In this document: piece after piece, positions 22,098-33,873 of the stretch
Layout of the letters: each line of letters begins with the position of its first letter
How positions within the stretch are numbered: position 1 is the stretch's first letter
Origin: Callorhinus ursinus
Taxonomy: Eukaryota; Chordata; Mammalia; Carnivora; Otariidae
Direction of reading: 5' to 3'
Assembly (NCBI RefSeq): GCF_003265705.1
Contig: NW_020312775.1
Span: 9,553,293 to 9,617,292, forward strand
Length of the DNA stretch: 64,000 nt
Translations under genes and position numbers: made by a program
Notes under the pieces: model-generated
What the model was told of the DNA's origin: nothing
What the model saw: only the letters and a program-made list of their open reading frames with translations
Databases searched by the model: none

Positions 22098-22683
22098 TAT
22101 AGATCTCAGATACCAGCCCTTTATCTGCAATGTCATTTGCAAATATCTTCTCCCATTCCGTGGATTGCCTCTTAGTTTTGTTGACTGTTTCCTTTGCTGT
22201 GCAGAAGCTTTTTATCTTGATGAAGTCCCAAAAGTTCATTTTTGCTTCTGTTTCCCTTGCCTTTAGAGACATGTCTTGAAATAAATCGCTGTGGCCAATG
22301 TTGAAGAGGTTACTGCCTATGTTCTCTTCTACTATTTTGATGCACTCCTGTCTCACATTTAGGTCTTTCATCCATTTTGAGTTTATCTTTGTGAATGGTG
22401 TAAGAGAATGGTCCAGTTTAATTCTTCTGCATGTGGCTGTCCAATTTTCCCAGCACCATTTATTGAAGAGACTGTCTTTTTTCCATTGCATATTTTTTCC
22501 TGATTTATCAAAGATTAGTTGACCATAGAACTGGGAGTCCATTTCTGGGGCCTCTATTCTGTTCCATTGATCTATGTGTCTGTTTTTGTGCCAATACCAT
22601 GCTGTCTTGATGATCACAGCTTTGTAATAGAGCTTGAAGTCAGGCATTGTGATGCCCCCAGCTTTGGTTTTCTTTTTCAACAA
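22067..22683 (-). pseudogene. L1 ORF2 fragment, open
   Basis: About 205 in-frame ORF2 codons: [19 protein letters not shown], then [18 protein letters not shown], then [14 protein letters not shown] at the end. The frame then enters the palindrome and stops within a few codons (NLFFGC). No start of its own; not a functional gene. Confidence 0.85.
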
Positions 22684-22899
22684 TTCCTTGGTGATTCAAG
22701 TTTTTTCTGGTTCCATACAAATTTTAGGATTGTTCCAGCTCTGTGAAAAATGTCACTGGTATTTTGATAGGGATTGCATTGAAAGTGTAGATTGCTCTGT
22801 GCTGCATAGAAATTTTCACAATGTTTATTTTTCCAATCCATTAATCTCTTTCTTTTTCTTGAAGAGATATTACCTGTAGCCATCTGACCTGCTCCTATT

Positions 22900-23700
22900 T
22901 GGATAATTTGCTAGCTATTTCTACTGCACAACTCTTTATTGAAATCTTTCAGCATCATCCTGAGAATTCCTTTTGCCTCTCTTATGGCTGGATCACTTGT
23001 TTCCTTGATCCAGTGTTTTGTTTTTTGTTTTGCTTTTGTTCTGAATGTATTTCATTGTTTTCATAGAGCATATTCTCAAGGAGAAAATGGGTGCACAAGA
23101 AGAAACATTATGTAGAACCTTGCACATTCCAGAATGTCATTATTCTACTTTGCTTAATTGATAATTTAAGCTATATATAGAATTTTAGGTGTGCAATAAT
23201 TTCCCCCTCAGAATTCTGAAGTCATTACTCCATTGTTTTTTATTTTAACGTGTTGGTGTTGAGAATCATATATTCTCCCTTTTTTTAACAATTTTGTAAG
23301 TAATCTAATTTTATTCTATTTCTCTCTAAAAGTGTTTAAGATCTCTTTGCCCCTGGTATCCTGAAATTTTGTACTTTTGTCTGAAACTATCATTGTTCAC
23401 TATGCTGGTTACTCAGTAAGCCATTCAATCTTGAAATTTAAGTTCTTCATTGAATTCTGGGAAGTTTTTCTTCTATTGTTACTTTAGTAATTTCCAAACT
23501 TCATTTTCCTTGTTTTCTCTTTCTGGAATTTTTTTTTTTTCCTCAGACGATGATCCTCATAGAGCTCTAGTTTCCTTATGTTTCTTTTCATATATGTTAC
23601 CTCATTGTCATTTTTTTAATATTTCTAGGAGATTTACTTAACTTTATCTCACCTGTATTTCATCAACTGTGAGCTTCCTTATAAAGCCCTTTTCCTGGGA
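22900..23700 (-). mobile_element. HAL1-like / old LINE-1 ORF1 relic
   Basis: TCTTTGCCCCTGGTATCCTG, ATTCTGGGAAGTTTTTCTTC, TTTTCTCTTTCTGGAA and GGAGATTTACTTAACTTTAT match, in order, the reverse of the HAL1/old L1 ORF1 region as I remember it. Strongly diverged. Confidence 0.55.
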
Positions 23701-24109
23701 TATTACCTGCTATCAGTATCTTTTAAGTCTTTTCTTTTGGGCTAAGATGCCTAAGATAAGTTTTTCCCAGTCCTCTGCTTAAAGAACATATACCTAGCTG
23801 TCAACATTCTGAAGGTGGGTATTATTATAAGCTTCCAATTAATTTACCTGTTTTCAGTGCATTACTTCTACCTTTAGCTTTGCCTTCTGTACCATCTTAG
23901 TCCAAAGACACTGTTTTACCCTCTCTAAAATATAAACCTCTAGTCTCTTTTTTCTCAGATAAATGAAGGGTCTACTGCACAAAATGGGAGAAGAGATCAG
24001 GCCTGATTCTTTAACTGAACAAATTCATCCTAAATTTGCCCCCCCATCCTTACTTTCAAAAACACCTGGTAGTAATAATTCTGGATACTTTTGAGGAACA
24101 CAATGAGAA
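23701..24109. other. Unplaced DNA
   Basis: No gene or repeat recognised. Confidence 0.45.
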
Positions 24110-24225
24110 AAATATAAACTTCATGAGAGCAGAGAGTCTTGTCTGTATTTTGACAGCTGTAACCCCAGAAACCAGAACATAAGTTTCCTGAAACATAATA
24201 ACCACTCAATATATATTTCATGAGT
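24110..24225 (+). mobile_element. L2 LINE 3' end
   Basis: AACTTCATGAGAGCAGAGAG, TCTTGTCTGTATTTTG, CTGTAACCCCAGAAACCAGA and an ACTCAATATATATTTCATGA end are the L2 tail in order. Confidence 0.75.
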
Positions 24226-24924
24226 TAAGGACACAATGTCCCAAGGCTGAATGAATGGTTGTGGTGATGATCAAAGCTGAAACTGTAAATTAATTATTAG
24301 GTAGCTCTGCCCCTACCACAGTTTTCTGCTGGGGTCCCACAGCTCTCTTGGGTTGTCTAAACCAAAGCTGTGAAAAGACTTATAATTTGATTCTTTGATT
24401 TTTTTTCCCTGTAATTTGGTTATCATATAAAACATTTTACTGTTGGGAACACAACTCTGTAGGAGGTTAACTTCTGTATTTTATTCATTCATATAACCTC
24501 TATTGAAAGAATCACTAAGAAGCTGTTTGCTTAAATGAAACAACTAATACAATAATGCAACCAATGCCCCAAACATAATATGGGAAGCTCTAATTAAAAA
24601 CCTAATTTTCAAAAATTTATAATCTAATTGAAATCTTCTATTTTTAAATGATGGTATTGAAAAGAACAAATGTTTAAATATGTCCCTTAGTATCAAATAT
24701 TTTCATTTCTTTAATTTGGGACTTCAAGAGAATGAATTATATAAAATGGAGGGTAAAAACCAAAATAGGTGATTTTCTTTGGACAGGACATATGCTTTCT
24801 GTAAACAGAAAAATAAAGAGATCTAACATTTTATATCCAAGTGTCATTAATCTAATCTTACTGATGCATAGCTGGTGAGTTCCAAGAATCAATTCCATTT
24901 ACATTTTTAAAATTTTTTTGGTAA
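24226..24924. other. Unplaced DNA with a possible MaLR internal scrap
   Basis: 24,307-24,355 (GCCCCTACCACAGTTTTCTG then GGGGTCCCACAG) resembles the MaLR internal segment at 30,849-30,890 (GCCCCTACCATGGTTTTCTG then GGGGTTCCACAA). The remainder is not recognised. Confidence 0.4.
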
Positions 24925-25325
24925 AAGCATACCTTTATTCTCTCACAGTTTGGGGGCCAGAATTCCAAAATCAGTGCCCCCTCCGGAGGCTCAAGGGAAG
25001 AATCTTCCAGTTCTGGGGCCTGCCGTCACTCCTTGACTTGTGGCCACATGGCTCCAGTCCCAAGGCCAGCACCTCCAAATCTCTGCTTCATCTTCACACC
25101 ACCTTCCCTCTGTGTGTCAGACCTCCCTCCAGCTCGCTCTTATGAGGACACACGTGATGGCATTTAGGGCCCACCTGGATAATCCAGGCTCTCCCCCATC
25201 TCAAAGTCCTTAACTTAGTCACATCTGCGAAGATCTTTTTCCAAATAATGTAACACTCACAGGTTCCAGGGATTAAGGTCTGATATCTGTGGGAGACACT
25301 ATTCAGCCACTATAAGCCTATAAAC
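24925..25325 (-). mobile_element. MLT1-like LTR (ERVL-MaLR), reverse
   Basis: Plus-strand order CTTTATTCTCTCACAGTTTG, GGCCAGAATTCCAAAATCAG, CTTATGAGGACACACGTGAT, GGGCCCACCTGGATAATCCA, CCAAATAATGTAACACTCAC and GGGAGACACTATTCAGCC is that of an MLT1-type LTR read in reverse. GC-richer than its neighbours. The family call is tentative. Confidence 0.6.
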
Positions 25326-25770
25326 CATCATTCCACAATATTGAACAGTCTCTGGGGTTCAAGTGCAGACTCCAAGGCCAGCCTCCCGGGCTTCCATCCT
25401 CTCAACTGGGATACAGACACTCCAAGGGGAAGCAGGGGTGCTAGGAAAACCTGAGCAAGATTTGACTAGTGGGGGGAGGTCAGGGAAGGCTCCCTAGAGG
25501 TGGTGATTGCTGGGAAATCAGGAGGATAGCAAGAGTTGACCTCGCAGAGTGGTGGGATGAGTGTCCTGGGCAGAGGGGACAGCCTGGCCAGGTAGAGGAA
25601 TGGAGAAGAGGCCCATAAGGGTAGAGAAGAGCCGGGTAGAGTGTGATTCAAGAGGCAGCTGGGGAGGAAGGAGGTGGGCAGGGGCAAATTTCATTCTCTG
25701 CCTTAGGGAATGCAGTCTCCATCTTCAGAGCAAGGGGAAGCCAATGGGACTAACATGATCTTGTGTATTT
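25326..25770. other. GC-rich unplaced block
   Basis: Purine-rich on the plus strand, containing GGTCAGGGAAGGCTCCCTAG and GGCAGAGGGGACAGCCTGG, phrases seen in an old mammalian interspersed repeat I cannot name with confidence. The 65-codon plus and 73-codon minus frames overlap and look non-coding. Confidence 0.4.
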
Positions 25771-25775
25771 TGTCT

Positions 25776-25840
25776 TTATTTTATTTTATTTATTATTTTA
25801 TTTTATTTATTTTATTTTATTTTATTTTATTATTTTATTA
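25776..25840. repeat. (TTTTA)n repeat
   Basis: Imperfect TTTTA/TTTA array directly at the poly-T end of the minus L1 that follows; likely grown from its poly-A tail. Confidence 0.9.
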
Positions 25841-26208
25841 TGTTATGTTATGTTAATCACCATACATTACATCATTAGTTTTTGATGTAGTGTTCCATGA
25901 TTCATTGTTTGCGTATATCACCCAGTGCTCCATGCAGTACATGCCCTCTTTAATACCTATCACCAGGCTAACCCATTCCCCACCCCCCTCCCCTCCAGAA
26001 CCCTCAGTTCGTTTCTCAGAGTCCATAGTTTCTCATGGTTCGTCTTCCCCTCCGATTTCACCCCCTTCATTTTTCCCTTCCTGCTATCTTCTTCTTTTTT
26101 TTTTTTTTAACATATAATGTATTATTTGTTTCAGTGATACAGGTCTGTGATTCAAGAGTCTTATACAATTCACAGCACTCACCATAGCACATACCCTCCC
26201 CAATGTCT
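25841..26208 (-). mobile_element. Young LINE-1 3' end N
   Basis: Complete reverse 3' UTR with both halves: TTATGTTAATCACCATACAT to CTTCCTGCTATCTTCTTC, then AACATATAATGTATTATTTG to CATACCCTCCCCAATGTCTA. 5'-truncated in the 3' UTR, ~370 bp. Confidence 0.93.
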
Positions 26209-26864
26209 ATTTACATTTTGAGACATTAGGCATCAGTGGCCATAGACTATATTAACCACATTAAGATTTTAATAAAAATGCAAATTTGTCAATGTAAGAT
26301 AATATGGGCAATTGAGTAGTAGAAATAGATTCTTCCTTCTTTTTCCTCTAATGCTGCTGTGTTGATTTTTAACTCAAGATGTCCCTCTGCTGGAGTATTG
26401 GATTATGGAAATAGAAATGAATTCTTTGCACAGGCATGTTCAGATTTCTAAAATGAATTATCCAAAATGCTTTTGATGGTTTTTAACAAACCATCCATGC
26501 TGTGTTAGTGTTGAATTTTGCTGAGGAAAAACAACAAATACATACGTACATATAAATTATTTAGAAAACTTCTAAGATATATACCCTACTGCAATCCTTT
26601 CTTCCAAGTGCAAATCCAAGCTCCATCCCTGCTTACCTCAAACTCTGTAGATAACATCTCTTTTACATATAACATGATTGATGTGATCTCCATTACCTAC
26701 TAATTTTCTTCACACAAATTCCTGTTTCTTTATTTCTGTCTACCTCTCTCCTATTCATATTCATATATCCTTCATTCAAAAGTAATTTCACTTGGTCAGT
26801 TTTCTTTTTTTTTTCCTGGAAATTTTCACATTAAAATTCACATTTTTTCCCCTGGAACTTTTTA
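26209..26864. other. Unplaced AT-rich DNA
   Basis: No gene or repeat recognised. A 61-codon plus frame at 26,518-26,703 has no motif. Confidence 0.5.
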
Positions 26865-29828
26865 TATTGCATTAATTTTTATGGTGATAAAATACAGATA
26901 AAGTAACATTTACCAATTTAACCATTTTTAAGTGTACAATTCAGTAGCATTAAGGATATTCACATTGTTGTGTAACTATCACTACTATCCATCTTTAGAC
27001 TCTTTTAATCTTTCAAAATTGAAACTCTACTCATTAAACAATGACTCCCCATTACCCCCTGCCTCCAGTTCCTGGTGACTATGATTCTTTCTTTTTTTCA
27101 AAGATTTTATTTATTTATTTGGCAGAGAGAGACACAGCGAGAGAGGGAACACAAGCAGGGGGAGTGGGAGAGGGAGAAGCAGGCTCCCCGCAGAGCAGGG
27201 AGCCCGATGCAGGGCTCAGGGTTCGATCCCAGGACCCTTAGGCCATAACCTGAGCAGAAGGCAGATGCTTAACGACTGAGCCACCCAGGCACCCCTGTGA
27301 TTCTACTTTCTATCTCTATGAGTATGGCTGCCCTAAGTATCTTATATAAGTGGAATTGTGTAATATTTGTCCTTTTGTGTCTGGCTTATTTCACTTAGCA
27401 TAAAGTTTTCAAAGTTCACCCATGTAACATATATCAGAAATTCATTTTATTTTAAGTTTGAATAATATTTCATTATATGTATATATCACATTTTGATGAT
27501 CAGTTCATTCACTGATGGATATTTGTATTATTTCCACTCTTTGGCTTTTGTGAATAATACTGCTATGAGTAGAGATGTAAAATACCTGTTTAAGTCCCTA
27601 CTTTCAATTACTTTGGGTATATATCTGAAGTGGAATTTGTGAATCATACTCTAATTCAATTTTTTTTTTTGAGAAACCAACATACTGTCTTCCACAGTGG
27701 CTGCACAATTGCACATTCCTACCAGTAATGCACTAGTGTTTCAATTTCTATGCATCCGTGCTAAAACATTTTTAATCATAGCAATCTTAAGGTGTTAAGT
27801 GATATCTCATTACGGAATTGATTTCATTTCTTAATGATAACTCACATTGAAAATATTTTAAGGTACTTATTGAATATTTGCATGTCTTCTTTGGAGAAAT
27901 GTCTATTTAAGTCCTTTGCTCATTTTTCAGTTGAGTTGTGTGAGGTTTTTTTGTTGTTGTTGCTGTTGTTGTTATTGAGTTGTAAAAGATCTTTATATTC
28001 TATAAATCAATTCTTTATCAGAGAGATGATTTATAAACATTTTCTCCCATTCTGTGAGTTGTTTTTTAGCTGTTGTGATAGTGTCCTCTGATGTAAAAAA
28101 GTTTTACATTTTGATGAAGTCCATTTTATTTATTTTCTTTTTGATGAATGTTCTTTTGGTGCCCTATCTAAGAAATCCTCACCAAACTTAATGTCATGAA
28201 GATGTTCCTCTTCTCTTCTTATATATTTTATAATTTTGTGTATTTTATACTTTTAGCTCATATGTTTAGGTCATTTAAGTTAATTTTTGTATGGTGCAAG
28301 ATAAAGATACAACTTCGTTGTTTTACATATAGATATCTAGTTTCCTGAGCACTATTGATGAAAAGACTGTCCTTTTCCCATTCAATAAACTTAGCACTCT
28401 TGCCAAACATCATTTGAGAATATATACAAGAGTTGATTTCTGGGCCTTCTATTCTATCCCATTTATCTTTCTATGTATTTTGTACCAGTGCCACTATCTT
28501 TTGATTACCATAGCTATGTAGTAAGTTTCACAGAAGTATGAATTCTCCAACTTTGTTCTTCTTTTTCAGGTTACCTTTGGCTATTTCAGATCTCTTGATA
28601 TTACAAATCAATTTTAGGATAGGCTCTTATATTTCTGCAAAAATGTCTTTGGGATTTGGTAGTAATTGTACTAAATCTCTAGATCACTTTGGATAGCATT
28701 GTCATCTTACCAATATTAGGTCTTCCAATCTATAAACATGTCTTTCTGTATACTTATGTCTTGTTGAATTTCTTTCAGCAATGTTTGTGGTTTTCAGTGT
28801 ATAAGTCTTTCACCTTCCTGGTTTTATTTATTCATAAGTATTTTATTTTTGATGTTATTGTAAGTAAAATTATTTTATTTACTTCCTTTTCAGATTGTTC
28901 ATTGTTAGTGTATGGAAACACAATTGATTTTTGTAAGTTGGTTTGGTTCTCTGCAACTTTGCTGAATTTGTTTATTAGTTCTAATAAACTAATAATAAAA
29001 TAAATAATCTGTGACTTTGTGGAGTACTTAAGGTTTTCTATATTAAATATTATGTCATCTGTGAAGAGATAATTTTGCTTCCTCCTTTCCAATTATGATA
29101 TCTTTTATTTCTTTCTTTTGTCTAATTGCTCTGGTTAGGATTCCAGTACTATGATAAATAGAGTTGGAATAATGGACATCTCATATGGTTCCTGGTCTTT
29201 AAGAAAAAACTTTCAGTTTTTGATTTATTATGATGTTAGCTGTGGGCTTTCCATACACAACTTTTATTATATTGTGATAACTTCCCTTTATTCCTAGTTT
29301 CTTTAGTGTCTTTATCATGAAAGGATGTGAATTTTGTAAAATGGTTTTCCTGCATCAGTTTAGATAATCACGTGATTTTTGCCCTTCATTCCGTTAGTGT
29401 GTAGTATTACATTCAGTGATTTTCATATGTGTGCCATCCATGCATTCCAGGAATAAATTTCATTTGACCATGGTGAGTCCTTTTAATGTGCTGCCGAATT
29501 GCTTTGCTAGTATTTTATTGATGACTTTTGCGTTAATATTCATCAAGGATATTGATCTGTAGTTTCTTCTAATATATTTATCTGGATTTGTTATCAAGTT
29601 AATACTAGTTTCATAAAATGAGTAAGAAATTGTTTCCTCCACTTCAAATTTTTGAAAGAATGTGAGGGCTGGCATTAATTCTTCTTTAAGTGTTTGGTAG
29701 AATTATCCAGTGAAGCCGTTTGGTCCTGAGCTTTTCTTTCCTAGCAGGTTTTTGATCATTGATTCAATTTACAAATTACAGATCTGTTTGTGCATTTTAT
29801 TTATTCATAATTTAATCTTGGTAATAGT
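26865..29828 (-). mobile_element. Old LINE-1 (L1M type) fragment O
   Basis: Starts with an old L1 3' UTR in reverse (TTTTTAAGTGTACAATTCAG, CACATTGTTGTGTAACTATC). It then runs through the ORF2 C-terminus and RT region to about 29,828. The RT box near 29,050-29,066 is mutated. The 71-codon minus frame at 29,460-29,675 shows RT peptides (YRSISLMNINAKVINKILA). It carries the SINE at 27,099-27,294. The MaLR LTR begins at its 5' edge. Confidence 0.88.
27099..27294 (-). mobile_element. CanSINE
   Basis: Complete minus copy. The flanks ATGATTCTTTCTTTT (from 27,081) and GTGATTCTACTTTCT (from 27,297) form a diverged target duplication. It inserted into old L1 fragment O. Confidence 0.93.
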
Positions 29829-29829
29829 C

Positions 29830-30385
29830 TGAGTTGGTTCAGGCTGCTATAACAGTATTATAGACTAGTAGCTTATAAGTAACAGAAATGTGTTTATCAC
29901 AGTTCTGAAGGTTGGAAGTCCAAGGTCAGTGTACCAGTATGGTCAGGTTGTAGGGAAGACTCTTTTCTGAGTTGCCAACTGCATATTTCTCAATGCACCC
30001 TCAGATGGCAGAAAAAGAACTCTCTGAGTTCTCCTTTATAAAGTCACTAATTCCAGGGGTGTCTGGGTGGCTTAGTCAGTTAAGCAGCTGCCTTCAGCTC
30101 AGGTCATGAACCCAGGGTCCTGGGCTCAAGCCAAGTGTCAGGATCCCTGCTCAGCAGGGTATCTGCTTCTCCCTTCCCCTCTGCTCCTCCCCCTAGCTTG
30201 CGCTCTAGCTCTCTCAAATAAATAAATAAAATATTTAAAAAATTAAAGTCACTAATTCCATTCATGAAAGGCTCCACCCTCATGACCTAATCACCTCCTG
30301 ATTACCTCATTTCCTGAAACCATCACACTGGAGGTTAGGATTTCAACATATGAATTTTTGGAGAAACATTTAGTTAATAACATTC
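29830..30385 (-). mobile_element. ERVL-MaLR LTR (MLT1/MST type), reverse
   Basis: Reverse LTR order: GTTCAGGCTGCTATAACAGT, TATCACAGTTCTGAAGGTTG, GAAGTCCAAGGTCAG, CTCCACCCTCATGACCTAAT, CACTGGAGGTTAGGATTTCA. It is split by the SINE at 30,056-30,244. Internal MaLR sequence follows to the right, as expected for the 3' LTR of a minus-strand element. Confidence 0.8.
30056..30244 (+). mobile_element. CanSINE, older variant
   Basis: Starts GGGGTGTCTGGGTGGCTTAG with several substitutions and a shortened CT region. The perfect 16-bp duplication AAAGTCACTAATTCCA lies at 30,040-30,055 and 30,245-30,260. Confidence 0.96.
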
Positions 30386-31380
30386 CACCCATGACCTTCA
30401 AAAATTCACAGTCTCTGTGCATGTAAAATACATTAATTCCATTCTGACATCCAAAATCTTAACTCATTCCAGCATAAATTCCCAAGTCTATGTCCAAAGT
30501 CTCACCTAAATTATCATCTAAGTCAGATACAGTAAGACAGTAATCTATCCTGAGAAAAAATGCTCTCCAACTGTTTGCCTGTGAAATCAGATAAGTTATG
30601 TGCCTCCAAAATACAATGATGGGACAAGCATAGTTTAGACATTCCCATTACAAAATAAAAGAAATATAGGCAATAAAGGAATGACAGGTGACAAATCCAA
30701 AACCTAACAGGGAAAATTTCATTAGAATTAAGGACTCAAGAATAATCTTTTTTGGCTTGATGCTCTACCTTCTAGACCCTGTGGGGTGGCAAAACATCAC
30801 CCCCACTGCTCAGTGAAGCAGTCCCACAGTGACTGTCTGCATGGGCCTGCCCCTACCATGGTTTTCTGTTGGGGTTCCACAAATCACCTGGATTGGGGTC
30901 ATGCTTCTGTATTTCTGCCAAGTGACATTACCCCTCACAGGTTCACTGGGCACAGAACACCCTGCGACACCCCCTGTGAGGGCCCCACCACTGAGACACT
31001 GGGATGGGGGCATGCTGAGCCATCTGCCTCAGAGAGACAACCCATACTCCTTGAAATTGGTCTGCTCCAAGGGCTCTTGCACCCTAGGCTTTCTGTGGGA
31101 GTGGCAGCCCTGATGACTTCTGAGTTGCTTTATGAGGTCATTTCTCCATTGCCTTAAAGCATAGTGCCTGGTTTCTCTTGAGATGCCTGATCCATACTAA
31201 TCTCCTTATCAAATTTTTCTTTGGCCAAACCCTTATTGCTCTAAAGTTTTGCAAAATGGGTAGGCTGAGAAATTTCCAAATATTTAACATCTTACTTTTT
31301 GCTTAACATTTCTTTCTTTAGGTCATTTTTGTCTTCTTGCTTTGGAGTTTAAAGTGTCAGGAAGTGTCAAGCTACCCCAT
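30386..31380 (-). mobile_element. MaLR internal sequence, reverse
   Basis: TTAACTCATTCCAGCATAAA, GTCCAAAGTCTCACC, AAAATACAATGATGGGACAA, AATCCAAAACCTAACAGGG and the GC-rich CACAGTGACTGTCTGCATGG...CCACCACTGAGACACTGG block match the reverse of THE1/MST/MLT internal sequence. The overlapping frames at 30,786-31,157 (plus) and 30,810-31,013 (minus) are chance frames in this GC-rich part. No gag or pol is recognisable. Confidence 0.75.
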
Positions 31381-31408
31381 TATACATTCCATAGAAGTTA
31401 CTTAATTT

Positions 31409-31606
31409 GGGGCACCTGGGTGGCTCAGTCGTTAAGTGTCTGCCTTCGGCTCGGGTCATGATCCCAGGGTCTTGGGATCGAGCCCCGCATCGAGCTCCCT
31501 GCTCAGCGGGGAGCCTGCTTCTCCCTCTCCTACTCCCTCTGCTTGTGTTCCCTCTCTCGCTGTGTTTCTCTCTGTCAAATAAATAAATAAAATATTTTTT
31601 AAAAAA
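31409..31606 (+). mobile_element. CanSINE
   Basis: Starts GGGGCACCTGGGTGGCTCAG, full body and tail. Flanked by AGAAGTTACTTAATTT (31,393-31,408) and AGAAGTTGCTTAATTT (31,607-31,622), one mismatch. Confidence 0.97.
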
Positions 31607-31639
31607 AGAAGTTGCTTAATTTATCATGCCATTCTGGTT

Positions 31640-31849
31640 ATATTTATTTTATTTCTTTATTTTTATTTGAGTATACTGACACAAATGTGCTAAATTTGTG
31701 ACACACAATGCCAAATTCATTTCAGGTGTACAATATACTGATTAAACTTCTGTATATGTTATGCTATGTTAACCACAGATGTAGCTACCATCTCCCACTG
31801 TACAATATGGTCAGTGCAATTGACCATATTTCATATGCTATACCTTTTG
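31640..31849 (-). mobile_element. Old LINE-1 3' UTR, left part (element Q)
   Basis: CATTTCAGGTGTACAATATA, TATGTTAACCACAGATGTAG and CCATATTTCATATGCTATAC are an old L1 3' UTR in reverse. The sequence stops at 31,849 and appears to resume at about 38,963 (CACTTACTTATTTCATAACTGG), the expected continuation. The 7.1-kb L1 between the two parts is therefore a later insertion. Confidence 0.8.
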
Positions 31850-33362
31850 GAAATTTTATTAAAAAATAATTCTAGTATAGTTAACATGCAGTGTTATAGT
31901 AGTTTCAGGTTTACAATATACTAATTTAGCAATACTATATATTACTCAGTGCTTATCAAGATAAGTGTACTCTTAATCTCCTTCACTTATTTCACCTATT
32001 TCACCCATTCCCCCAAACACCTTAGCTTATTCTCTATAATTAAGAGTCTATTTTCTGGTTTGACTCTTTTTTTTAATCTTTTTTATTTGTTTTGTTTCTT
32101 AAATTTCACATATGAGTGAAACTATATGATATCTGTCTTTCTCTGACAGACTTATTTTCCTTACCATTATACTCTTTAGCTCCATCCATGCTGTTTGTTG
32201 CAAATGGCAAGATTTCATTCTTTTTATGGCTGAATAATATTCCATTATATATACCGTATTGTCCTTATCCATTCATCTGTTGATGGGCTGCTTCCATAAT
32301 TTGGGCATTGTAAATATACTTGCAACAAACATATGGCTACATGTATCCCTTTGAATGAGTGTTTTTGTATTTTTTTGGGTAAAAACCCAGCAATGTGATT
32401 ACTGGATCATAGGGTACTTCTCTTTTTAACTTTATGAGGAAACTCCATGCTGCTTCCCACAGTGCTGCAACAGTTTGCATTACCACCAACAGGGCAAAAG
32501 TGTTCCTTTTTTTCCACATCCTCATCAAAAAAGGTTATTCTTTGTGTTTTTTATTTTAGTCATTCTTACAGATGTGAGGTAATATCTCATTGTGCTTTTG
32601 ATTTACATTTCCATGATGATGAATAATTTTGAGCATCTTTACATGTGTGTGTTGGCCATCTGGAACTCTTCTTTTGAGAAATGTCTCTTCATGCCTTCTG
32701 CCCTTTTTTAATTGGATTATTATTATTTTTTTTTTTTGGTGTTGGGCTGTATAAGTTCACTATATCTTTCAGATACAAACCCTTTATTGGATATGTCATT
32801 TGAAAATATCTTCTCTCACTCAGTAGGTTGCCTTTTAGTTTTGTTTCCTTTTCTGGGCAGAAGCTTTATATTTTGATATAGTCCCAATAGTTTATTTTTT
32901 GCTTTTGTTTCCCTTGCTTCAGGAGACCTATTTAAAAAGAGTTGTTAAGGCTGTTGTCACAGAGTTAATGCCTGTACTCTCACATTCAAATCTTTAATCC
33001 ATTTTTAATTCATTTTTATGCGTGGTGTAAGAAAGTGGTCCAGTTTCATTCTTTTGCCTGTTGCTGTCCAGTTTAACCAACACCATTTGTTGAAAAGACT
33101 GTCTTTTTTTCCACTGGATATTCTTTCCTGCTTTATCGAAGATTAACTGACCATATAATCGTGGGTTTATTTCTGGGCTTTCTATTCTGTTCCACTGATA
33201 TACATGTCTACTTTTGTGCCAGTATCATACTGTTTTGATTATTACAGCTTTGTAATATAATTGAAGTCCAGAATTGTGATGCCTCTAGGTTTACTTTTCT
33301 TTTTAAAGATTGTTTCAGCTATTGGAGGTCTTTTGGGGGTTCCATACTAATTTTAGGACAGT

Positions 33363-33682
33363 TTATTCCAGTTCTTTGAAAAATGCTGTTGGTATTTTGA
33401 TAAGGACTGTCTTAAAGGTGTAGATTGCTTTGTGTAGTATAGACAGTTTAATAATATCTGTTCTTCCAATCCATGAGCATAGCATGTCTTTCCATTTCTT
33501 AGTGTCATCTTCAATTTCTTTCATCAGTGTTTTATAGTTTTCAGAGTACAGTTCTTTCATATTTTTGGTTAGGTTTATTCCTAGGTATCTTATTCTTTTT
33601 GGTGCAGTTGTAAATGGGATTGCATTCTTATTTTCTCTTTCTGCTGCTTCATTACTGGTGTGTAAAAATGCAAAATATTTCT
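33363..33682 (-). pseudogene. L1 ORF2 fragment in element R
   Basis: Open stretch with ENKNAIPFTTAPKRIRYLGI, NLTKNMKELYSENYKTLMKE and LCSWIGRTDIIKLSIL, the typical ORF2 segment after the RT palm. The first codons of the open frame belong to the edge of the SINE insertion. Confidence 0.85.
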
Positions 33683-33873
33683 TGGGCACCTGGGTGGCTC
33701 AGTGATTAAGCATCTGCCTTCAGTTCAGGTCATGATTCTAGGGTCCTGGGATTGAGCCCTTCATTGGGCTCCCTGCTCAGCGGGAAGCCTTCTTTTCCCT
33801 CTCCCACTCTCTCTGCTTGTGTTCCTGCTCTTGCTATCTCTCTCTCTGCCAAATAAATAAATAAAATCTTTTA
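33683..33873 (+). mobile_element. CanSINE
   Basis: Starts TGGGCACCTGGGTGGCTCAG. Duplication AAAAATGCAAAATATTTCT (33,664-33,682) against AAAAATGCAAAAAATTTCT (33,874-33,892), one mismatch. Inserted in ORF2 of element R. Confidence 0.96.

Larger units (their letters stand above)
21591..22890 (-). mobile_element. Young LINE-1 fragment L, rearranged
   Basis: The left part (21,591-22,029) is a young L1 3' UTR in reverse. The right part (22,067-22,890) is ORF2 after the RT domain. About 1 kb of ORF2 C-terminus that should lie between them is missing; the two parts meet in a perfect 68-bp palindrome. The right part still has a 200-codon open frame, so the copy is fairly young. Confidence 0.9.

Noticed and set aside
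30786..31157. Overlapping 123-, 94- and 67-codon frames in GC-rich DNA
   Set aside because: They lie in reverse MaLR internal sequence and overlap on both strands without coding motifs.
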